Shown: one piece after another, positions 1-8,929 of the stretch
Layout: the number at the start of each line of letters is the position of its first letter
Position numbering within the stretch: the stretch's first letter is position 1
Assembly: GCA_029688905.1 (NCBI GenBank)
Contig: JARULB010000008.1
Coordinates: 62,001 to 126,000, forward strand
Direction of reading: 5' to 3'
Origin: Balneolales bacterium ANBcel1
Lineage (GTDB): Bacteria > Bacteroidota > Rhodothermia > Balneolales > Natronogracilivirgulaceae
Length of the DNA stretch: 64,000 bases
The notes under the pieces: generated by a model
What the model was told of the DNA's origin: nothing
The model's input: only the letters and a program-made list of their open reading frames with translations
Database searches by the model: none
Made by a program: the position numbers and the translations under genes

Positions 1-2322
1 GAGTTTGCCGCCCGTGAAGATGACCGGTTCCATTTTGTGATGCGCGACTCTTTCGGCCTGGAGAACAGCAACCCGTTCCGATTCCGGCTCAGCGTGATCC
101 CGGACCGGCCGCCGCATGTGGAGATTCTCAGTCCGGAGCGGCATGTTCACGAGTTCATCCAGGGAACCGTTCCACTGCTCTATGAGTATGAGGACGATTA
201 CGGGTTTACGGCGGCCGAACTTCACTACCGATTGCACAAAGCTTTTGTGGATGTGCCCGTTGAAGGGATGGTTACGCTGGAAACTCCGCAGCGCAACCGG
301 GGCATGGCCGACCACGACTGGGACGTGAGCAGAATGAACCTCGGACCGATGGACCGGCTGGAATACTGGATTGAAATCACCGACAACAACGAGGTCGAAG
401 GCTACCAGACCAGCCGTTCCGCCACCCACATCATCGAGATACCGTCGCTGGCCTCCCGGTTTTTTGAGCAGGAGGAGAAGGAGGAGGCGATTGAAAGCCG
501 TCTCTCGGAAGTGGAAGAGACCTACCAAAGGATGCAGCAGGATATGCAGGAGCTGCGGGAGCGGATTCAGACACAGCCGGACGATGACTGGGAGCAGTCA
601 CAGATTCTCGACGACATCCAGGATCAGCGTCGTGATATCGAGGAGCAGATCGAGGAGATGCGGCGGCAGTTTGATGAATTGACGCGCGACATGGAGTCGC
701 AGGACCTCATGTCGGAGGAAACGCTCAGCCGTTACCGGGAGCTGCAGGACCTGATGGACGAAATCGACGACCCCGAAATCCTGCGCCTGCTGGAAGAGAT
801 GCAGAAAAACCTGGGCGATATGGATCAGCGTCAGCTCCGGGAACAGCTTGAGAACATAGAGTTCAACGAAGATCGGTACCGGGAGCGGCTGGAACGGACC
901 ATGGAGCTGTTCAAGTCACTTCGCCTTGACGCCGACCTCGACAGGGCCTCGAAGCTGCTGGAAGAACTCAGCCGGCAGGAATCCGAACTCTCCGGGCAGG
1001 AGTCCTTTGGCGAGGAGGAAATCCGGCAGCAGGAACAGATCCGCGATCAACTGCAGGAGCTGTCGGACAAGATCCAGTCAATGCCGGAGAAGAGTCCGGA
1101 GCGGCGCAAAGACCGCATCCGTGAAATGAGTGACGAGATGCGAGACCGCATGGATCAGCTCGACCACCAGATGGAGGATAACATCCGGCAGATGCAGGAC
1201 AGCGGCAACGGTAACGGCAACGGTTCGGATTCGGATGAGATCCGCAACCAGCAGCAGGACATGAGCCGTCAGATGCAGGAAATGGCACAACAAATGTCGG
1301 GCATGAGGATGCAGATGCAGCAGGAATCCATTTCGATCAATATCCGTGCCCTGGAATACATCCTCGACACTCTCCTGCTCCTCTCCGAAGAACAGGAGGA
1401 TGTGGTGCATCGTACCTCCGATCTGGCTTCGAACAGTCCGGGATTTATCGAACAGGCCCGGCGCCAGAGAACCATCAGCGGCCAGTTCGGCATGATCACC
1501 GATTCGCTCTACCAGGTATCTGCCGAAATCTCTCAGTTTTCGAACAGGATCAATGACCGGAAGAGGGATGTCCAGCGCAACATGGACCGCGCGCTTGGCT
1601 ACCTGATCGACCGAAACCGCTCCAGTGCCGTTGCGCAGGAGAGAACCGCACTTGGCGGCCTCAACGAGATCGGCACCATGCTGGCCGACCTGCTGGATCA
1701 GCTCTATCAGATGGAGAACGACGGCGATGGCGGCGGCGGCATGATGAGCATGGACCAGATGATGGAGCAAATGCAGGAGATGTCGCAGGACCAGCAGCAG
1801 CTCAACCAGCAGATCCAGGACTTTATCAACGACCTCCAGGGGGAACGACTTACGCAGGACCATATGGAGCGTCTCGAACAAATGGCCCGGGAACAGAACC
1901 GAATCCGCGAAGAGATGCGGCGCCTGCAGCGGAGTAGCGGCCGCGGCGGCGACCGGCTGATGAGTGAAATCGAGCGAATGGCCCGGGAAATGGAGGATGC
2001 GATCAACGATCTGCGCGGCGGCTCAACCGATGACCTGATGGTCGAGCGGCAGCAAAATATCCTTTCACGAATGCTGGAAGTCGAGGAATCCATCCACAAA
2101 CGGGACGAGGACGAAGATGAACGCCTCGGGGAGACCGCCGGCGACTACGACCCGCGCGATGTCCCGGAAATGACCATGGAGGAGCTCCGGGAGAGAATCC
2201 GGGCAGGGGTTCAGCAAACCGACTACACCCGGTTCCGCGAAGAGTACCGCCGGCTCATTGAGCGCTACTTCCAGCTTATGGAAGAGTATCTTGAAGACGA
2301 CCAAACGCGCTCCATGCGGTAA
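1..2322 (+). CDS. DUF4175-like coiled-coil protein, 5' end outside window
   Basis: The reading frame is open from the first base, so the true start lies upstream; 773 residues are visible. The first ~150 residues look like a beta-rich region (VIPDRPPHVEILSPE, then a YEYEDDYGFTAAELHYRL stretch), typical of the end of the periplasmic part of DUF4175 proteins of Bacteroidota and Proteobacteria. From about residue 155 to 750 it is almost continuous coiled coil, very rich in Gln, Glu, Arg and Met, broken by Gly-rich joints near residues 400 and 575 (GNGNGNG and GDGGGGMM). The missing N-terminus would normally carry membrane helices. Family membership is from remembered pattern and composition; the function of DUF4175 proteins is unknown, and a cell-envelope scaffold is only a guess. 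No partner gene follows on the same strand. Confidence 0.75.
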   Translation, partial: EFAAREDDRFHFVMRDSFGLENSNPFRFRLSVIPDRPPHVEILSPERHVHEFIQGTVPLLYEYEDDYGFTAAELHYRLHKAFVDVPVEGMVTLETPQRNRGMADHDWDVSRMNLGPMDRLEYWIEITDNNEVEGYQTSRSATHIIEIPSLASRFFEQEEKEEAIESRLSEVEETYQRMQQDMQELRERIQTQPDDDWEQSQILDDIQDQRRDIEEQIEEMRRQFDELTRDMESQDLMSEETLSRYRELQDLMDEIDDPEILRLLEEMQKNLGDMDQRQLREQLENIEFNEDRYRERLERTMELFKSLRLDADLDRASKLLEELSRQESELSGQESFGEEEIRQQEQIRDQLQELSDKIQSMPEKSPERRKDRIREMSDEMRDRMDQLDHQMEDNIRQMQDSGNGNGNGSDSDEIRNQQQDMSRQMQEMAQQMSGMRMQMQQESISINIRALEYILDTLLLLSEEQEDVVHRTSDLASNSPGFIEQARRQRTISGQFGMITDSLYQVSAEISQFSNRINDRKRDVQRNMDRALGYLIDRNRSSAVAQERTALGGLNEIGTMLADLLDQLYQMENDGDGGGGMMSMDQMMEQMQEMSQDQQQLNQQIQDFINDLQGERLTQDHMERLEQMAREQNRIREEMRRLQRSSGRGGDRLMSEIERMAREMEDAINDLRGGSTDDLMVERQQNILSRMLEVEESIHKRDEDEDERLGETAGDYDPRDVPEMTMEELRERIRAGVQQTDYTRFREEYRRLIERYFQLMEEYLEDDQTRSMR

Positions 2323-2368
2323 TTGCATTGCCGGCTCGACGGCTCGACGTTTCGGACTGATTGCCGGC

Positions 2369-3133
2369 TTACCCCTGATCCTTCCCGTCCGGCTTCTGGT
2401 TACGCGCTATCAGCTGTTCGTACGCCTCCAGCACGCCCCTGGTCGCTTCGCCCGACATCACAGCAGCTACCCGGCGCACCTCCGGGATGGCGTTCGAAGG
2501 CGCAAACGCCGCGCCGGCCCATGCAAGCGCCTTCAGGTCACCGGATGAATCCCCGATATAGGCAATCTCCCCGCTTGAAACGCCGTACTCATCCGCAAAA
2601 AAACGGAGGCCCGACTCCTTGTTGCACGCCCTGACAATCACATTCACGGATATCTCGGTATGATGAACCTCTAAGGCGGGATACTCCGCTTCCACTTTCT
2701 CCCGTGCGATTTCGTAGATCTTGCGGATCTGTCCGTAGTCGTTGTGCACCATGCCGATGTCGGTGTGTTTCGTATACTCGTGCATCACCTCCGGAAACCG
2801 GGGAAAGACTTCCCGCTCAAACCACTTCCGTAGTTCGCCGGACTGCTTCGCTATCTCTTCGGTATAATGGGGCGACCAGGTCAGTTTGTTGGTTTCCGGG
2901 TGATAAAACCCGCCGCCGCTTTCAAAGATGATGGTATCACGGATTCCAAGCCACTGGGCCACCGCCTCTGCATAGGGAAGCGGACGCCCGGTGCAGAGAG
3001 TTAGACTAGGGATGTGCTCAGTGTCCCTGCTTTGAAGCTGCAGCTCCCGGATACGGGTTACCGCAGGCCAGTCGGGCGAACGAAACGGAATTGTCAGACA
3101 GCCGTCAAGGTCAAGAATAAAATATCGAATCAT
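2369..3133 (-). CDS. HAD-superfamily phosphatase (phosphoglycolate/sucrose-phosphatase-like)
   Basis: A 254-residue soluble HAD hydrolase. Motif I is at residues 8-14 (DLDGCLT, nucleophile D8 and acid/base D10), motif II is T48 in TLCTGR, motif III is probably K172, and motif IV is GDSSGD at 194-199. The cap lies between motifs II and III (about residues 80-160), the C2 arrangement seen in Cof-type, archaeal phosphoglycolate phosphatase and sucrose/mannosylglycerate phosphatases. All catalytic residues are present, so it should be an active phosphomonoesterase; the substrate cannot be read from the sequence. It is the last gene of a reverse-strand group with the VWA protein and a glycerate 2-kinase; that makes a role near glycolate/glycerate metabolism possible but unproven. 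Length fits the family. Confidence 0.85.
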   Translation of the reverse strand: MIRYFILDLDGCLTIPFRSPDWPAVTRIRELQLQSRDTEHIPSLTLCTGRPLPYAEAVAQWLGIRDTIIFESGGGFYHPETNKLTWSPHYTEEIAKQSGELRKWFEREVFPRFPEVMHEYTKHTDIGMVHNDYGQIRKIYEIAREKVEAEYPALEVHHTEISVNVIVRACNKESGLRFFADEYGVSSGEIAYIGDSSGDLKALAWAGAAFAPSNAIPEVRRVAAVMSGEATRGVLEAYEQLIARNQKPDGKDQG

Positions 3134-3222
3134 GGGATGGTTACTGGTTGAAAAGAAGCCCCATGATACAGAGAGATCCGGACTTTTTCACACTGCATTG
3201 ATGGTATTTTCAGGGCTGGACA

Positions 3223-4257
3223 TCAAGGCGGGGTATGCTCCGGCCTCCGGTAGCCCGGTATCAGCAATGTGGCTGTAAAACAGAGCAGACTGAGAGTCAG
3301 CGGTATCGCAAAACGGTTCCGGTACAGGGTAATCTCTTCGGTTGCGAATGTACTGCGGTCGAGGTGTCCCAGCTGGCGGATGAACCCCTCGATGTTGTGG
3401 GCCGTCCGCGAAATCTGGAAATACTGCCCCCCGGAAAGTGACGCCATTTCACGCAGTATCTCCGGCTCGAGCCGGGTCGTTACCACCTGGCCCTGACGGT
3501 CGCGGTGAAAATCCACAAATGCCCCGGTCTCGGGATGGTGATGCGGGATGCGTCCCCCCTCTTCGGTCCCGATGCCAACCGTGAAGATATATACATTCAT
3601 CCCAAGCAGTTGCCGGAGCGGCTCGCTGTACCGGTCCATGTGGTCCTCTCCATCGGAAAAAATCATCAGCACCCGCGCGGGATCGTCGCGCCCGGATCGC
3701 GATGAGGACTCAAAAGCACTTACCGCCTCTTCAAACATCGGCCGAAAATCGGTAGTGGTCGACGGCATGATATCCGGTTCGGCGATATCCAGGAACATGC
3801 GGAACGCGGAGTAGTCGGTGGTCAGCGGGCAGTGCAGCATGGCATGGCCCGTGAACAGAAGCAATCCGATGCGGTCATTGCTCAAATGCTCCAGCAGCCT
3901 GTTAATTTCAAAACGCGCCTTCTCGAGACGGTTCGGGCGCACATCCTCGGCCAGCATGCTCAGGGAAAGATCAAGGGCGACAATCAGATCCAGCTGATCA
4001 CGATGCACTTCCCTGACTTCAGTTCCGATTTTGGGTCCGGCGAGTGCCATGATCAAAAACAGCAATCCCGCATAAAACAGCCCTTCCTTAATGCGAAGAG
4101 CTCGTTCCACGCGATGCGGCTGCAACCGCGAAAACAGGGTATCCGAAAAGTATTTTTCCCGCCGTTTCCGGAAGCGCCAGGCTGCATAGCGCCCGGCGCC
4201 ATAGAGCAAAGGAATCAACAATAACAACCAGAAATAGCCGGGGGAGTCCCAAATCAT
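3223..4257 (-). CDS. VWA-domain membrane protein, BatA/BatB-like
   Basis: 344 residues with the layout of Bat (Bacteroides aerotolerance) proteins: a short N-terminal membrane helix (about 8-22), a cytoplasmic basic linker, a second helix (about 58-75), a von Willebrand A domain from about residue 88 to 290, and a C-terminal helix (about 316-336). The metal-ion-dependent adhesion site is complete: D96, S98 and S100 in DLSLS, the Thr of CPLTTDYSAF and the Asp of FSDGED. In other genomes Bat proteins stand beside a MoxR ATPase and a DUF58 protein; neither is present here, so this is an orphan copy. Its ATG overlaps the stop of the glycerate kinase gene (ATGA), which suggests translational coupling. 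Function beyond envelope-associated protein binding is not known. Confidence 0.85.
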   Translation of the reverse strand: MIWDSPGYFWLLLLIPLLYGAGRYAAWRFRKRREKYFSDTLFSRLQPHRVERALRIKEGLFYAGLLFLIMALAGPKIGTEVREVHRDQLDLIVALDLSLSMLAEDVRPNRLEKARFEINRLLEHLSNDRIGLLLFTGHAMLHCPLTTDYSAFRMFLDIAEPDIMPSTTTDFRPMFEEAVSAFESSSRSGRDDPARVLMIFSDGEDHMDRYSEPLRQLLGMNVYIFTVGIGTEEGGRIPHHHPETGAFVDFHRDRQGQVVTTRLEPEILREMASLSGGQYFQISRTAHNIEGFIRQLGHLDRSTFATEEITLYRNRFAIPLTLSLLCFTATLLIPGYRRPEHTPP

Positions 4258-5672
4258 TTCTCTATCAACACTATTTGAATATCCATCAGGTTGTTACCTG
4301 TAACGCCGATCTGCAGCAAACCGTCTGTTTTCCGGAAAAAATTCCAGGAGTCGTTGTTTTCCAGGTACGGCTCGGGGTCCACCCCCAGTTTTCTGGCATC
4401 CAGCCCGGTTTGTGCATTGCAAACGGCCCCGGCGGCATTGGTCTCGCCGTCACGCCCGTCGGTTCCCCCGCTCAGAAACGTAATATGATGCTGTCCCTCC
4501 AGGGCCATAACCGCACTCAACGCCATTTCCTGATTCCGGCCGCCTTTGCCGTTGCCCTTCACCGTAACGGTTGATTCCCCGTAGTAAATCAACGCGGCGG
4601 GTTTCTCTACCGGCCGGTTGCGCACCAGCACATCCACCGCCTCACCCGAAATGGTTTTGGCAACCTTGCGGGCTTCACCCGTCATAAACCCCTCATGCAC
4701 ATGGGCATGATACCCCAGTGAAATCGCCCCTTTTTTGATCTCTTCGGCAACTTTCTCGGCGCTGGCCAGAACATTGAAATGCGTGGGATATTTTTGGGCG
4801 GATGTCTCCCCGGCATCCGTTCGGCCATCATCAGACCGGCCGGCCGGCTTTTGGCTGAAAAACCCTGTTCCCGCCGCCGCATTCGCTTTTGGAGCTTCCG
4901 GCTTCAGCAACAGCCTCAGAACGGCACGCGGCACTCTCTTGTCGATATCGTATTTCCTCAGCAGCTCCAGCGCTTCCTCCGGGCCGACCGGGTCATCGAC
5001 CAGCGGACCGCTTCCAATGTCTGCGGGATCATTGCCCGGCACATCCGAAATGGCCAGCACTTCCACCATGGCCTCGCCAAAACAGGGCCGGAGCTTGCCG
5101 CCCTTCACTTTCGAAACACTCTTCCGGATTCGGTTGATCTCCCGGATCGGGGCCCCGCATCGCAGCAATTCACGATACAGGCCGCGGATATCCTCCATTT
5201 CAAGATCATCATGAGGCATACAAAGCAGGGACGAGCTCCCGCCGCTCATCAGATAGATGACCAGGTCCGTCTCTCGCACATCGGAGGCCACCTCCATCAG
5301 CTCAAATGTGGCGGTAAGGCTGTTCAGGTCCGGCACCGGGTGGGACGCCTCAAACTGCTGAATACGTTCGGTATCCGTTTTCAGTCCGTAGGGACAAATA
5401 ACGATCCCGTCGTAGATCCATTTGCCCAGAACACGCTCGAGCTCCAGCGCCATGCGTCCGGCCGCCTTTCCGGAGCCGAACACCCAGATCCGGCGATCCT
5501 CCGGCAGGGCGTAGGAGCGCCCGCAAACACTCAGGATATCATCATCCGGGATCACGTTATCGCGAATGATCTTTTCGGGGGCCACGGCTTCGAGTCCGTG
5601 GAGAAACAGTCGCCTGATGTCCTCCGCCTGTTTCTGGTAAATTTTATTCTCCTTCTTGACCGTCATGGGCAT
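4254..5672 (-). CDS. Glycerate 2-kinase (DUF4147/MOFRL family)
   Basis: About 472 residues from the chosen ATG at 5672 (another ATG follows at 5666). Longer frames run upstream to 5885 but would cross the cysS promoter region and give a low-quality N-terminus, so they were not used. The N-terminal DUF4147 half has the nucleotide-binding GSGKAAGRMA segment and the SGGSSSLLCMP loop; the C-terminal MOFRL half has KGGRNQEMALSA and LSGGTDGRDGETNAAGAV. The family phosphorylates D-glycerate to 2-phosphoglycerate, feeding glycolysis from glyoxylate/serine-derived glycerate. A ~40-residue low-complexity linker rich in Ala/Gly/Lys (around 4790-4900) joins the halves. The stop overlaps the start of the VWA gene. 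The gene is divergent from cysS across 222 bp. Confidence 0.9.
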   Translation of the reverse strand: MPMTVKKENKIYQKQAEDIRRLFLHGLEAVAPEKIIRDNVIPDDDILSVCGRSYALPEDRRIWVFGSGKAAGRMALELERVLGKWIYDGIVICPYGLKTDTERIQQFEASHPVPDLNSLTATFELMEVASDVRETDLVIYLMSGGSSSLLCMPHDDLEMEDIRGLYRELLRCGAPIREINRIRKSVSKVKGGKLRPCFGEAMVEVLAISDVPGNDPADIGSGPLVDDPVGPEEALELLRKYDIDKRVPRAVLRLLLKPEAPKANAAAGTGFFSQKPAGRSDDGRTDAGETSAQKYPTHFNVLASAEKVAEEIKKGAISLGYHAHVHEGFMTGEARKVAKTISGEAVDVLVRNRPVEKPAALIYYGESTVTVKGNGKGGRNQEMALSAVMALEGQHHITFLSGGTDGRDGETNAAGAVCNAQTGLDARKLGVDPEPYLENNDSWNFFRKTDGLLQIGVTGNNLMDIQIVLIEK

Positions 5673-5788
5673 ATCCGGCAGCCTGGGTTCGGCGTTGAGC
5701 GTTATCGGTTGATCGACAGCCCTCCGAAAATAAGAAATCCCGCAGTCTATGTTGCGGAATATCGGCAAAATAAATTCGCCATTTATCC

Positions 5789-5818
5789 TTTCGCCCCTCC
5801 TTTCGTATCTTCGGATAC
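5789..5818 (+). promoter_or_regulatory. Candidate cysS promoter with embedded UUCG hairpin
   Basis: TTTC at 5789-5792, 13 bases, then TATCTTCG at 5806-5813, close to the Bacteroidota -7 element TAnnTTTG. The same bases form a perfect 5-bp stem closing a TTCG loop (GTATC-TTCG-GATAC, 5805-5818). It lies 82 bases before the cysS ATG. The similarity to the boxes before hisG and purF is what raised it above background; no transcription start is known. Confidence 0.3.
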
Positions 5819-5894
5819 ATTCCGGCAGCCTGCAGACCGGTTCACGCACACCGGCCATCCCCAATCTCAAACCACAATCTTCCATTTACCCCAC

Positions 5895-7397
5895 ATGGAG
5901 AACCTTCAGATCTTCAACACCCTTACCAGAAAAAAAGAGACCTTCAAACCGCTGAAAGAGGGTTTCGTCGGAATCTATGTATGCGGCCCGACTGTTTACG
6001 GCGACCCTCACCTGGGGCATGCAAAAAGCTATGTGAGTTTTGATGTGGTGGTGCGCTATTTCCGATATCTGGGCTACCGGGTACGGTACGTGCAGAATAT
6101 CACCGATGTAGGGCATCTGACCGACGATGCGGATGAGGGCGAAGACAAGATGGCCAAACAGTCACGGATCGAGCGACTGGAACCGATGGAAATCGCCGAA
6201 AAGTACACGTATCGCTATTTCCGTGACATGGACCGACTGAACGTGATGCGGCCGGACATCTCGCCACGCGCAACCGGCCATATTCCCGAGCAGATCGCCA
6301 TGATCAAAACCCTGATTGCCAAAGGGCACGCCTATGAAGTGGACGGCAATGTCTATTTCGACGTTACCTCCCTGCCGGACTACGGCAAGCTGAGCGGACG
6401 CTCGCTGGATGAGGCCGAGACCGGTTCAAGGGTGGAATCCAGCAGCGCCAAACGGAATCCGGCTGATTTCGCCTTGTGGAAAAAAGCCGACGATTCGCAC
6501 ATCATGCAGTGGGATTCCCCCTGGGGGGATGGGTTTCCGGGATGGCATATCGAGTGCTCCGCCATGGCCACCAAATACCTGGGCAAAACCATCGACATTC
6601 ATGGCGGCGGACTGGAAAACCAGTTCCCCCATCACGAGTGTGAAATTGCACAGTGTGAAGGGGCGCATCACGAACCGTTTGTTCGTTACTGGATGCACAA
6701 CAACATGGTGACGCTCAACGGCCAGAAAATGGGTAAATCCCTTGGAAACGCCATTTCACTCGAGCAGTTTTTCAGCGGAGGCCATGAGCTCCTGAGCCGC
6801 ACATGGGCGCCGGAAGTGATCCGGTTCTTCCTGCTTCAGAGCCATTACCGAAGCACCACCGATTTTTCAGAAACGGCACTGGAGGCAGCTGAAAGCGGCT
6901 ACCGCAACCTGGTGGAGGTGCTGAACCTGCTGCACGCTGCCGCAACGGCATCAGAGGCATCAGCGACGGAACGGCAGAACGGGCCGGATACGCACGATCA
7001 CGCCGCCGCATTTGACATCGGCGCGCTCAAACAGGGGCTGCACGAGCGGATGAACGACGATTTCAACAGTGCGCGAGCGATCGCGTTTCTGTTTGAGCAG
7101 CTGCGTCCGTTAAAAGCGGGACTTCAGAACGGCAACGCCCCATCCAATGTTGATGACCTGTTCCATTTTGTCGCCTTGTTTTGCCGCGATGTGCTGGCGA
7201 TCTGGTCACCCGAGGATCAGGCCGGCGGCTCCGGCGACCTGCCGTTTGACGGGGTGATGCAACTGCTCCTGGATCTGCGTCAGCAGGCGCGAAAGAACAA
7301 GGATTGGACCACGGCCGACCAGATCCGCGACCGGCTTGCGGAACTTGGTATTTCGGTGGAAGATGGCCCCGAAGGCTCGATATACAAACTCGGTTGA
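5895..7397 (+). CDS. cysS: Cysteinyl-tRNA synthetase
   Basis: 500 residues from ATG 5895; class I synthetase that charges tRNA-Cys in the cytoplasm. C30 and the HIGH motif (HLGH, 39-42) open the Rossmann fold, and KMSKS is present as KMGKS (K278-S282). The zinc ligands are visible: C30, the Cys of WHIECSAMA and the His/Glu of HHECEIAQ. The C-terminal half has the usual helical anticodon-binding domain ending in KDWTTADQIRDRLAELGI. The open frame runs far upstream (to 4779), but that stretch is antisense to the glycerate kinase gene; the start at MENLQIFNTLTRKKE matches the family exactly. The domain after KMSKS carries a low-complexity Ala/Thr-rich insert near residues 350-370. Essential gene, high certainty. 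Confidence 0.97.
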   Translation: MENLQIFNTLTRKKETFKPLKEGFVGIYVCGPTVYGDPHLGHAKSYVSFDVVVRYFRYLGYRVRYVQNITDVGHLTDDADEGEDKMAKQSRIERLEPMEIAEKYTYRYFRDMDRLNVMRPDISPRATGHIPEQIAMIKTLIAKGHAYEVDGNVYFDVTSLPDYGKLSGRSLDEAETGSRVESSSAKRNPADFALWKKADDSHIMQWDSPWGDGFPGWHIECSAMATKYLGKTIDIHGGGLENQFPHHECEIAQCEGAHHEPFVRYWMHNNMVTLNGQKMGKSLGNAISLEQFFSGGHELLSRTWAPEVIRFFLLQSHYRSTTDFSETALEAAESGYRNLVEVLNLLHAAATASEASATERQNGPDTHDHAAAFDIGALKQGLHERMNDDFNSARAIAFLFEQLRPLKAGLQNGNAPSNVDDLFHFVALFCRDVLAIWSPEDQAGGSGDLPFDGVMQLLLDLRQQARKNKDWTTADQIRDRLAELGISVEDGPEGSIYKLG

Positions 7398-7604
7398 GCG
7401 GATTCCGGCAGGTTACCCCGCTCCTGAATCAATACCGATGCTATCACCACATACAATCCCGCACTCATGCCGTTGTGACAACAGGATGCCGGTTACGCAT
7501 GAACCTTTGGCTTCGGCGCGGCGGGTAGCTATCGCATCATGAATACACGGCACTGCACAATGTTTTACCACATTCTCTGAACTCACCCACTAGTTATCGT
7601 CCCC

Positions 7605-8693
7605 ATGTCTTCTGATCATTTTTACTGGGAAGGACAGCCGATCCTGCATCAGTTCGGCGAAATCTCCCTTCCGTTCGCTTTCAGCATACCCGGACTCATT
7701 CTGGCGGTGATCGCTTTTCTGCTGCTACCCGGCTATCTGGCCAAATATCTCTCCGGCCAGGCCGATGACAGTCAAAGCAAAAAGAGGCGGCGAAAAAAAC
7801 GGAAGGAGGGTGCCTCCGGTGATCCGGATGAGGAGCTCACGGGATGGCAGTCGTTCGGGCTGTTCATCGCGCTGCTGGCGATCGGCCAGATCCTGTTCCT
7901 GGTACTGCCGGGCCCGACGTTCGAGCAAATCGGACCCATTACCGTGCGCTGGTACGGATTCCTGTTCGCGCTGGCCTTTCTCACCGGCTACTTTATCGGC
8001 CGCAAACTCTTCCGGGATGCCGGCGTGGATGTACAGCTGGCCGACCGCCTTCTCACCTACATTGTGGTGGCGACCCTGTTAGGCGCACGGCTGGGCCATG
8101 TCATCTTCTATGATTTCGACTATTACATCCGGAACATCCACGAGGTGCTGTTACTCTGGCGGGGTGGTTTGGCCAGCCACGGCGCCACCGTCGGGATCCT
8201 GATCGCGCTTTGGCTCTACATCCGAAAGTATCCGCAGATCACCTTTTTCTGGCTGACCGACCGCCTGAGTATTCCGGTAATCCTGGGCGGCTCTTTTATC
8301 CGTGTCGGCAATTTCATGAATTCCGAAATCATCGGCCTTCCCTCCGACCTGCCCTGGGCCGTTATTTTCGCAAGGGAGGATCTGCTTCCGCGCCATCCGA
8401 CCATGCTGTACGAAGCCCTGATCTGCATTGTAATACTGGTCGTGCTGGTCGCGCTGTACTACTATTTCAGAAAAAAACCGCCGGAAGGGCTGCTTACCGG
8501 TGTGTTCATGATCCTGCTGTTTACCAGCCGCTTTTTTATTGAATACACCAAGGTGGAACAGGCCGCCTTCACCGAAACCTGGATGGTCGGAATGGGCCAG
8601 CTTCTCAGCATTCCGTTTATCCTGTTCGGGATCTGGGTGCTCTGGAAAAAAGTGCAGTGGCCCACTTCCGGTACCATTCCCCCAAAAGAGTAA
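7605..8693 (+). CDS. lgt: Prolipoprotein diacylglyceryl transferase with extended N-terminus
   Basis: 362 residues, about 90 longer than typical Lgt. It transfers diacylglycerol from phosphatidylglycerol to the lipobox cysteine of prolipoproteins in the inner membrane. The conserved core begins near residue 106 (IGPITVRWYGFLFALAF) and contains the catalytic His (H192, in LASHGATVG where most members have HGG) and the Lgt signature with R233, N236 and the following SEIIG. The extra N-terminal part has one more hydrophobic segment (about 22-45), then a strongly basic stretch (KKRRRKKRKE, about 60-69) and a second segment (about 82-100). Together the protein should have eight or nine membrane helices. 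It serves the lipoproteins encoded elsewhere in the window. ATG at 7605 is the only reasonable start. Confidence 0.93.
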   Translation: MSSDHFYWEGQPILHQFGEISLPFAFSIPGLILAVIAFLLLPGYLAKYLSGQADDSQSKKRRRKKRKEGASGDPDEELTGWQSFGLFIALLAIGQILFLVLPGPTFEQIGPITVRWYGFLFALAFLTGYFIGRKLFRDAGVDVQLADRLLTYIVVATLLGARLGHVIFYDFDYYIRNIHEVLLLWRGGLASHGATVGILIALWLYIRKYPQITFFWLTDRLSIPVILGGSFIRVGNFMNSEIIGLPSDLPWAVIFAREDLLPRHPTMLYEALICIVILVVLVALYYYFRKKPPEGLLTGVFMILLFTSRFFIEYTKVEQAAFTETWMVGMGQLLSIPFILFGIWVLWKKVQWPTSGTIPPKE

Positions 8694-8696
8694 GGG

Positions 8697-8929
8697 TATC
8701 GCACAACTGTGGATAAAACCCCCGCCGGTTTCCGGACAGAGAGTGTGTGTGACAGCGGCTGGCCGATCTCGAGTAAAGGTGTGTGACAGCGCGGCCTGTT
8801 GATTTCCGGTATCGGCGTGAGACAGCGGTCTGCCGGTGAAAAACCGGGCCTCGATTTTACCGGTGATTTCCCTATTTTAAAACGACTGTAGAAGCAAACA
8901 AATCATTTAAAACTGGGGAAAAGTTACAG
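8697..8929. repeat. lgt-hisA spacer with three imperfect direct repeats
   Basis: A 233-base spacer that contains GTGTGACAGCG at 8747-8757 and 8781-8791 and GTGAGACAGCG at 8817-8827, spaced 34 and 36 bases. The first and third copies are preceded by TTTCCGG at the same approximate distance. No reading frame is convincing here. The copies could be protein-binding sites or remnants of a local duplication upstream of hisA. Confidence 0.4.

Noticed and set aside
4779-5894. Open frame that would extend CysS by about 370 residues upstream
   Set aside because: It runs antisense through the glycerate kinase gene and has no family similarity; the CysS homology starts exactly at ATG 5895.
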